From assembly GCA_031841125.1 (NCBI GenBank), contig CM063111.1, forward strand, positions 41,924,955 to 41,988,954: a stretch of 64,000 nt of DNA. Reading direction: 5' to 3'. Shown here in pieces: positions 58,390 through 64,000 of this stretch. This DNA comes from Acanthococcus lagerstroemiae (Eukaryota > Arthropoda > Insecta > Hemiptera > Eriococcidae). Within the stretch, counting starts at the first letter, position 1. Each line of letters opens with the position of its first letter. Made by a program: the position numbers and the translations under genes. Under the pieces are notes generated by a model. The model saw nothing but the letters and a program-made list of their open reading frames with translations. It had not been told where the DNA came from and did not search any database.

Positions 58390-58589
58390 TTTTCATTTGT
58401 GAAAAAAATTTATCCTTTATAAACTTCATTATCTTCTCCACATAGCTCATTCTTTGCCCCCAACCATTCCCCCTAGCAGTAATAACAATATCCCTGGATA
58501 TCTCATATTATGACCTATAATAAATTTTAACTCTCCTCGGTAAAATTATATTCTAAATTTCTCTTTCCCTTCCTATTATTTGATTCTAA

Positions 58590-58985
58590 TCAAATACATG
58601 TATTGCGACTTGAAAGCAAGAATGAAAATAGGTATAGAGAGTCAATATTTCGATATAAGAAAGGAAGTAAGACAGGAGGGGGGGGGATCCTCCATCACCG
58701 ATACTATTCAACAGTGCCCTCGAAAAGATTTTCAATAAATTGGAATGGGATGGGGAGGCAATGAATATAACTGGATCGAAAATGACGAATCTTAGATTCA
58801 CCGACAATGTAATCCTCCTTTCGAACGCTTAAGAAGAGCTAAAGGAAATGATTAAGGGAACTCCTAGAAGAGAGAGAAGAGTCAGGCTTAACTATTAACA
58901 TTAATAAAACGAAAGTGCTGGCAAAAGACAGAAACGCAAACATCGAGAGAATCCTGCTCTACTTAAAGCCATTTCCAAACCTGAA
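58590..58985 (+). pseudogene. RTE-like reverse transcriptase fragment (motifs B and C)
   Basis: The plus-strand reading, with a G-run frameshift at 58679, gives KIGIESQYFDIRKEVRQ, then PPSPILFNSALEKIFNKLEW, MNITGSKMTNLRFTDNVILL and SNA. These are motif B and motif C. The catalytic ADD is changed to TDN, so it cannot function. It continues briefly with EELKEMIKGT and then degrades. Motif A is absent. Confidence 0.82.
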
Positions 58986-60401
58986 AAATGTGTAAATAAT
59001 TTTCAAATTATATATACCTCACCTGAACGAACGGAAATTATTATTTTACATGTAGGCGGAGTAAAAATTTTCCGGTTTTAAAATTAATTAAAAAAAATAA
59101 ACTAATACATAGGTTGAAAGTACATAATATTACTTACCTCTGACAATCAAAACGTCGACCGTACCACCGCACCTCTTGTAGTCACGGGGGCCACGAAAAG
59201 GACACTTTATTTTAACCAAACATCCTACGTATGATGAGGAGCAGCACTGTGCGCGTGAGAAAAGAGTGGGGGAAACAACAAGATAGATACACGTCCCCGC
59301 ACTCGTTCTAGCCCCATATTTGCGATTTCTGGCGCCAATTAATCCTATGACGAGTGTTGTCCACGCTAAAGACAAAACCTTGTGGGACACTTCGTTTAAC
59401 CCTTCAGAGGTATTCGAAACTGCTCAAAAATTTGCAAAACCACTTTCCGCTGATAGAATGACTAATTCTTTACTTTTAACACCAGTCAGTGGGTTTCAAA
59501 TTTCATTAGGTGAGCGCATGTACACTGTTGAGTGAAAAATTACTCGTGGGACAGGCCACGCTACTCTGCATATAAAATAACCTTCAAATATATAGTAATA
59601 TGTGAACCTCACATATGGCTATGTACTAGTAACGCACCAAATTTGAAAAAAATTAGTGTTAGCATTGTGGAGATATTCAATTAGAACACAAATCGTTCCC
59701 CAAATTTGAGAATCATACTCATATACATTGCTATAGGCTGGAATTGGGACGCGAAACTCGAACGCCATTTCAAACACATTCCTTCGTTTCATAGTGACAC
59801 TAAAAAATGCATACTCAGATCCTCGATAATTGAGATCATCCCTCGCTAAAAAAAAAAAGTCGTCGCTGTCCGAGATTTCGACGGCTGCAATTTATAAACA
59901 TCTCTTGGCTGAATTTTAGTCAAATTAAAGAATAGCTTAAAATCCGATTTAAATCCAGGAAGTCTCGGCTAAGCAGTAAAATTTAAGGGAAGTGAAAAGC
60001 TGAAAATTTAAACTATAAAAAAAAAGTGGATTGGATGGATGTGAAATCCGGAAGAACGGACCAAACTACTTTAATGGTTGGTTAATGCATTACGCTCCGT
60101 TGAGCATGTCACATTGAAAAGTAACTTACATAAAGAGTTCTTTATAAAATTGTTTTTGTAGGACTAGTAGGTAGAATCATTTCGCCGTGCCCCTGCTACG
60201 TCACCTCTAAACCTTTTTTTTCCCCTTCCTTTTCGTATTAAGCTGCAAAAGTTAAAGCTGACAAAGTCATCAAGTAGATATGGTACTAAATAAATCTCAA
60301 CCCTATTTATGTCTCCCCTGTTCATTTCCTTCTTTTTTTCATATTATCTTTCTGATGACAGTTGCAGTTGCGGGCTCGAGTTTATTTTGTGCTGAGAGGA
60401 A
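58986..60401. other. Spacer with an isolated splice-donor-like site
   Basis: No gene supported. On the minus strand, GTCAGAGGTAAGTAAT (plus about 59131-59146) is a near-ideal splice donor following an 86-codon open stretch (59130-59390) with no known domain. TTGGCGCCAGAAATCG (minus, near 59341) resembles a retroelement primer-binding site, but no LTRs were found. Confidence 0.3.
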
Positions 60402-60739
60402 TTCATAGACGAAATTTTTACGACGAAATTCGAAGAACGATTTGCTAAAAGTTTCTCGAAAAATAACGTTTCCACGGAATTGGAAACTCGAGGTGTGCGA
60501 GATTTGGGCGAAATTTCCGAAACATTGCAACGTCTCAATATGAGGAATCATACAGCTTGGTACAAAGGCGATATGGAGAGCGCCATATGCCTTGTCAGGT
60601 TCCAAGTCGCTATTACAAAAAATTTTAAACATTCCCGACCAATCCGAGCACAATTAATCGAAAATAAAAACTTGAAGGTTTTTATTTGCCAGCTAAATTT
60701 TTTTAGATTTTGGGACCCATTCTCAGTTTCTGGAGAATG
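60402..60739 (+). pseudogene. Unidentified open segment after a splice-acceptor-like site
   Basis: An open frame of about 112 codons starts just after a TGA at 60399 and reads EEFIDEIFTTKFEERFAKSF, then ETRGVRDLGEISETLQRLNM. The composition is that of a normal soluble, charged protein for the first 65 residues, then becomes less protein-like after CLVRFQ. A strong pyrimidine tract ending GATGACAG (60358) precedes it, but the TGA lies between the acceptor and the frame. I do not recognise the family. It could be an exon of a decayed gene or of a transposon. Confidence 0.3.
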
Positions 60740-60792
60740 ACCCGAGCATGAAAACTGAAAATATCGTGCGTTAAATTTCATTAAAAAATACC

Positions 60793-61010
60793 CAGAGGCG
60801 AAACTTGACTTTCAGTTTGGACCGGGGGGGGGGTTGCTAGAGAAAGAACATTTTCCGAAAAATCTTTTTTAAATTTGAAAATTTGCCGATTTTTTAATCA
60901 AAAAATATTTAATTGAAAAAAAACAAACAGACGTTCTTAGAAAATGGAAAATTCAAATGAACAGTTTCAAAATTTGCCAACTGCCAAATTATTTGGGGTT
61001 GTTTCACCCC
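60793..61010. mobile_element. Small hAT-like MITE (CAGAGGCGAAA family), copy 2, right end lost
   Basis: It starts CAGAGGCGAAACTTGACTTT and has a 9-base G run near 60827. It matches the reverse of 52407-52670 through AAATTTGCCGATTTTTTAAT, CGTTCTTAGAAAATGG and TGAACAGTTTCA to GGTTGTTTCACCCCCC. The expected end (CAGTTTCGTCCCTG) is replaced by CCTCACTTCCTCGTCATGAT, which resembles the R1-clade sequence at 49911. Confidence 0.68.
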
Positions 61011-61199
61011 CCTCTCCCCTCACTTCCTCGTCATGATACGTGTGGCGATGCAGGCCAGTAAACTGCAATGCTTAGAAGCATTATAGACGTCAAAAAGAAA
61101 GACCATGTTCGCACTGTGAACATCTTTTGCAATTCTAAGGCAAAAACTGCGGGAAGTATTATCAAAAAACACTTTAATTTATGTATAGGGGCTGTCTTG

Positions 61200-61500
61200 T
61201 CAGAGAAGCCAACTTGAATTGGAATAAAAGGTTAACGTTCTGGACTCCTCAGAGAAAACGTAAACGGGGGAGGCCAGTGACGTAATGGGCAGACGAGATT
61301 GGTCAACAGTCGGCTCAAACTGGTACTCTGTAGCCAAGAACAGGCAAAATGGTCTGAACTGAGCAAGGCTTATAGGCCCAAAAATGGGTTATTTGAGTGC
61401 TGAGTCAGTAACGGCGTAGATTCAGCCGCTCATCTATACTCAGTGTATTATGTAACCTACTGGCATTGGGTGTAACAAGCCTCTAAATAAATAAATAAAG
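61200..61500 (+). pseudogene. RTE-like C-terminal end with (AAAT)n tail
   Basis: The plus strand contains RGRPVT, then WADEI in the same frame past a stop, then SRLKLVLCSQEQAKWSELSK and AYRPKNG in the next frame. These are the GRP.TRW.DE box and the terminal AQDR.KW..L.EAY block of RTE-like proteins. It is followed within 100 bp by AAATAAATAAATAAAG (61485-61500), the short-repeat 3' end typical of these elements. The rest of the element is missing. Confidence 0.75.
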
Positions 61501-61551
61501 TTATTAGCTCTTCCTGGTGATTAAATTGGAAACCATAGGTAAACCAGTTTC

Positions 61552-61740
61552 CTAAAACCAACATTTGCCACTTTACTTCGAGGGGGCAATTAGGCAAAAT
61601 ACTGTACACGGGTGCAAGAATACCGCTTGCCGCGTCTGTGAACGTGAAGTATGAATATTGTATGAGAGATATTCCTACACCCGTGTACAGTATTTTGCCT
61701 ATTTGCGCCCTGGGAGTAAAATGACAAGTGTCAGTTTTGA
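61552..61740. mobile_element. Long near-perfect hairpin (fold-back MITE or hairpin RNA precursor)
   Basis: The left arm (61552-61622) and right arm (61669-61740) are inverted copies of each other. The core TAGGCAAAATACTGTACACG then GGTG is perfect on both sides. Similarity extends outward through GGGCA/GGGCGCA, TTTACT and ACATTTG/ACACTTG. The loop is about 46 bp. Total length is about 190 bp with no coding capacity. No clear target duplication was found. Confidence 0.8.
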
Positions 61741-61745
61741 TTCTA

Positions 61746-62544
61746 ACCTCTTCAATTATTTTTTGAGAACTAGGGGGGGGGGTGACGATCTTATAACTTT
61801 ACCTTACGTTTCTTCAGATATCCTTGCACCTAGATATCAGTTACTGACCACCTTGTCCGAAATAAAAGATACCTACTCCCCTATCTCTATAAAGATTAAG
61901 GTATCAAATCTCTACCGTTACATAGCCCATTGTACGTCGGTGTTGTGACAAAAGCGAATGAAAATTACTCGGATGAGTATCCGAAGCGTGAGAATGGAAC
62001 GTAAGCGATCTCGGTAAAAACCTTTCCGGCTTTTACAACCGACATTCGACGATCATAATCGTAACGATGATAAACTTACATAGTTATTCGACTTTCGAGA
62101 ACGCCCTTCTTTATTTCGCAGCTTCGGTCTGACGTTTTAGTGCTCACGATATCTTCGCGGTTGCTGTAAACGCTGGACAGAAACTACACTTGATCATGAA
62201 ATGGCCGGCCCGATCCAGCTGGAATGTAAAAACCTTTCCGGCTCTGAAACGTTTTACTAGGAGGGCGAGCGAGTTGCACTCGAGCACGTATAAGTTAACG
62301 ATTTCACGGACGATGAGACACGCCAGGCAAATGGCGATGGTGAGTTTTCTAGGTGATGAGATGATCACCGACCTCAGCTCAGTAAATTGATCTCGGTCGC
62401 AGTAAATGCAATGGCAACTACGAAGTAGGGAAGGTACGTGATACAGACTGTATTGTTGATTCAGAAAGCCACATTTTATGGTGTGGGAGTGCTATCAAGT
62501 GAGTTGTTCCAAGTTCGAGATTTTGAAATCAATCTAATTATATC
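61746..62544. other. Unique sequence, no gene recognised
   Basis: GTAAAAACCTTTCCGGCT occurs twice (62015 and 62226). 61980-62400 is CpG-bearing and balanced. No frame with a known domain. Confidence 0.4.
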
Positions 62545-62760
62545 GGAGGTATGTAGCGTACGGCCAAGTGGTAATGTGCCCGCTCCGCAATCCTTGCGTC
62601 TCGGGTTCCAATCCCACCGGTGCCGGAAAGCTAGTGATACTCATATACATCCACTAACATCCTAGTAATCACATCGACTACAGTATCAGACGAGGTGGAA
62701 ACAGCGGGTCCTGTAACGCCCACCACTTCACACGAACACGGCATTACAATCGCTAGGCGT
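62545..62760 (+). mobile_element. tRNA-derived SINE-like element
   Basis: ACGGCCAAGTGG (62560-62571) matches the polymerase III A box and GGGTTCCAATCCCAC (62603-62617) the B box, 31 bp apart, as in a tRNA gene. The cloverleaf does not close well, and sequence continues as TGCCGGAAAGCTAGTGATAC and beyond, so a SINE head is more likely than a working tRNA. The 3' boundary is uncertain. Confidence 0.62.
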
Positions 62761-63360
62761 GTTACCTACAGATCAGAAAGACTGATACTGTGCGTGTGCA
62801 CGTCGTGGGCCGCTTACTCAACGTCGTGAAATGCGTGGCTGGTAAGCGAACTACGGCTGCACATTCGTCGGTACGGAGAAGGAAAACTCTAACGTAACAA
62901 AACGGCGGGGAAAGTAAGAGCAAACTACCCCGACCATCCTGCCCAGGAGGGTCGCGTGTCGGAAACCGCGACTGCCAACATACGGTATCAGATACGGCGT
63001 CTGAAGAAGAGAGCCTCCTCAGAGGCGACGTTAACATTTGCGAGCCCTGATGCCGAATATTTACATATAGAGCCACTGTTGTAGCACAAAAGGATGAGCA
63101 GAAGCGAGAAGTAGAAATCACCCCCCCCCCCACGATAGCAAAATTTTCGAATATTCTCATATGAGTCCTAAGACGAGGAAAGAGGAAACGTCTTCTAAAC
63201 TTTGACGATAGTTTCAACAAGAGTCTTGCAACTTGGTATATCGAATATTGATATTTCGGTTTCGCCTGACGAGCTGATTGTTTCGGAAGATTTAAGTGCT
63301 GTTCAGACTCTTTCTGGCTTTTTTATTTTATACCGGGAACAGCCCGTGATAACAAACAAA
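62761..63360. other. Unique sequence, no gene recognised
   Basis: A 152-codon minus-strand frame (62762-63220) spans an 11-base C run (63121-63131) and shows no domain. I do not support it as a gene. Confidence 0.4.
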
Positions 63361-63396
63361 CAATAATAATAATAATTATTATTATTATTATTATTA

Positions 63397-63456
<60 letters not shown>
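63361..63456. repeat. (AAT/TTA)n microsatellite
   Basis: ATT repeats with two ATATT slips. It is joined directly to (TTGAA)n at 63455, the end of a minus-strand retrotransposon 3' UTR, so it probably grew from that element's TAA-type tail. Confidence 0.97.
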
Positions 63457-63990
63457 GAATTGAATTGAACTGAATTGAATAATGTTTATTTAACACAATA
63501 GCTACAATTTCAAAATGCATGCGAGACCCTTATGCGCCTATGGCGCGAGCAGGGTCTGGACTCTGGAATAATAATAATTATGACGAACACAGTAAATACA
63601 ATTTTTTGGCTTTGAAATAATGGAGATCTAGACAGAAAATCAATTCAAGCCTATAACAGGCAGAGATGACCGAAAAAAATAAATAAATATAAATACAGGT
63701 AACATTCGGGAGGTACAAAAAATTTAGTGCGTAGCTAAGCTAATAAATTAGTACTGGACGGCTCACATACATAGAAAAAATAAATAAATAAATAAATAAA
63801 TACGCCGTAATAAAGAACAATAATAATATAGTAAATATAATTTTGGACTATGAGACACAGGAAGTCTACACAGAGAATCAAACTGTAACGGAGTACGTAC
63901 AAATATGGACTAGGTAAGCAGGAAAATATTAGGCTAAGTTTAAGGACCAAAGATCAGACATCAGCACAGCAACACACAGCACATATACGG
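63457..63990 (-). mobile_element. Non-LTR retrotransposon 3' UTR
   Basis: On the minus strand, GACCCTGCTCGCGCCATAGG then CGCATAAGGGTC (plus about 63528-63559) forms a GC-rich hairpin. It is followed by an AATAAA signal, (TTCAA)n and the TAA-type tail. Upstream, a segment of about 240 bp is duplicated (ACAGTAAATACAATTTTTTG near 63588 and ATAGTAAATATAATTTTGG near 63827), each copy preceded by an AAATA-rich patch. No coding sequence of the element lies inside the window. Confidence 0.6.
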
Positions 63991-64000
63991 ACACAGCAGA

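Noticed and set aside
59320..59360. LTR retrotransposon with primer-binding site TTGGCGCCAGAA
   Set aside because: No long terminal repeats, gag or protease/integrase frames were found around it; the word alone is too short.
62545..62640. Functional tRNA gene
   Set aside because: A and B boxes are good, but the acceptor and anticodon stems do not close properly and the sequence continues as a repeat body; a SINE head is the better reading.
62762..63220. 152-codon minus-strand frame as a gene
   Set aside because: No domain, spans an 11-base C run, and has no supporting splice or promoter context.

Overview
This is eukaryotic nuclear DNA, most likely from an insect. It is AT-rich, has no operon-like gene packing, and is dominated by decayed transposable elements, satellites and microsatellites. 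The retrotransposon set (RTE-like and R1-clade non-LTR elements) and the DNA transposons (hAT-like, PIF/Harbinger-like, MULE-like) fit arthropods. I could not settle the species. I found no intact host protein-coding gene. Nearly every open frame is a chance frame in repeats or a fragment of a dead transposon. Many G or C runs of 7 to 13 bases occur and are likely indel-prone.

Layout. 1-9.3 kb is mostly satellite DNA: a 25/36-bp minisatellite (1.1-1.96 kb), a long array of three related subunits (2.3-8.2 kb) and a 320-bp tandem repeat (8.2-9.3 kb). 10.4-11.2 kb is a complete non-autonomous PIF/Harbinger-like element with long inverted ends, a TGA target duplication and a MADF-domain remnant. 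12.6-17.8 kb is a nest: an old hAT-like element with about 130-bp inverted ends encloses an RTE-like retrotransposon. That retrotransposon is split by a 1.8-kb element with CGACA-rich arms, which itself holds a fold-back element and a dimeric hAT MITE. Two further MITEs lie beside it. 20.4-23.6 kb holds another hAT MITE, a truncated RTE-like element and a very AT-rich block.

27.8-28.7 kb is a terminal-inverted-repeat element. 32-36.6 kb holds an R1-clade fragment, a GC-rich repeat region, a reverse transcriptase fragment with an internal duplication, and the 3' end of an RTE-like element. 37.9-38.6 kb holds a MULE transposase C-terminal fragment beside a CGACA array. 43.1-45.3 kb is a hAT-like element whose interior is a 46-bp minisatellite. 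46.4-48.0 and 49.7-52.1 kb are the two longest retrotransposon carcasses (RTE-like and R1-clade). 53.8-54.1 kb is an ORF1-like fragment. 56.4-57.4 kb holds a small broken lysine/arginine-rich gene on the minus strand, with a TATA box, duplicated CCAAT pairs and 174-bp repeats upstream. 58.6-64 kb holds further retrotransposon fragments, a long hairpin, a tRNA-like SINE head and a retrotransposon 3' UTR ending in a TAA-type microsatellite.

The most interesting signal is a possible MULE-like family defined by CGACA arrays. One copy keeps part of the transposase (37.9-38.6 kb). Another looks non-autonomous and is dated by its insertion into a retrotransposon reading frame (13.66-15.46 kb).
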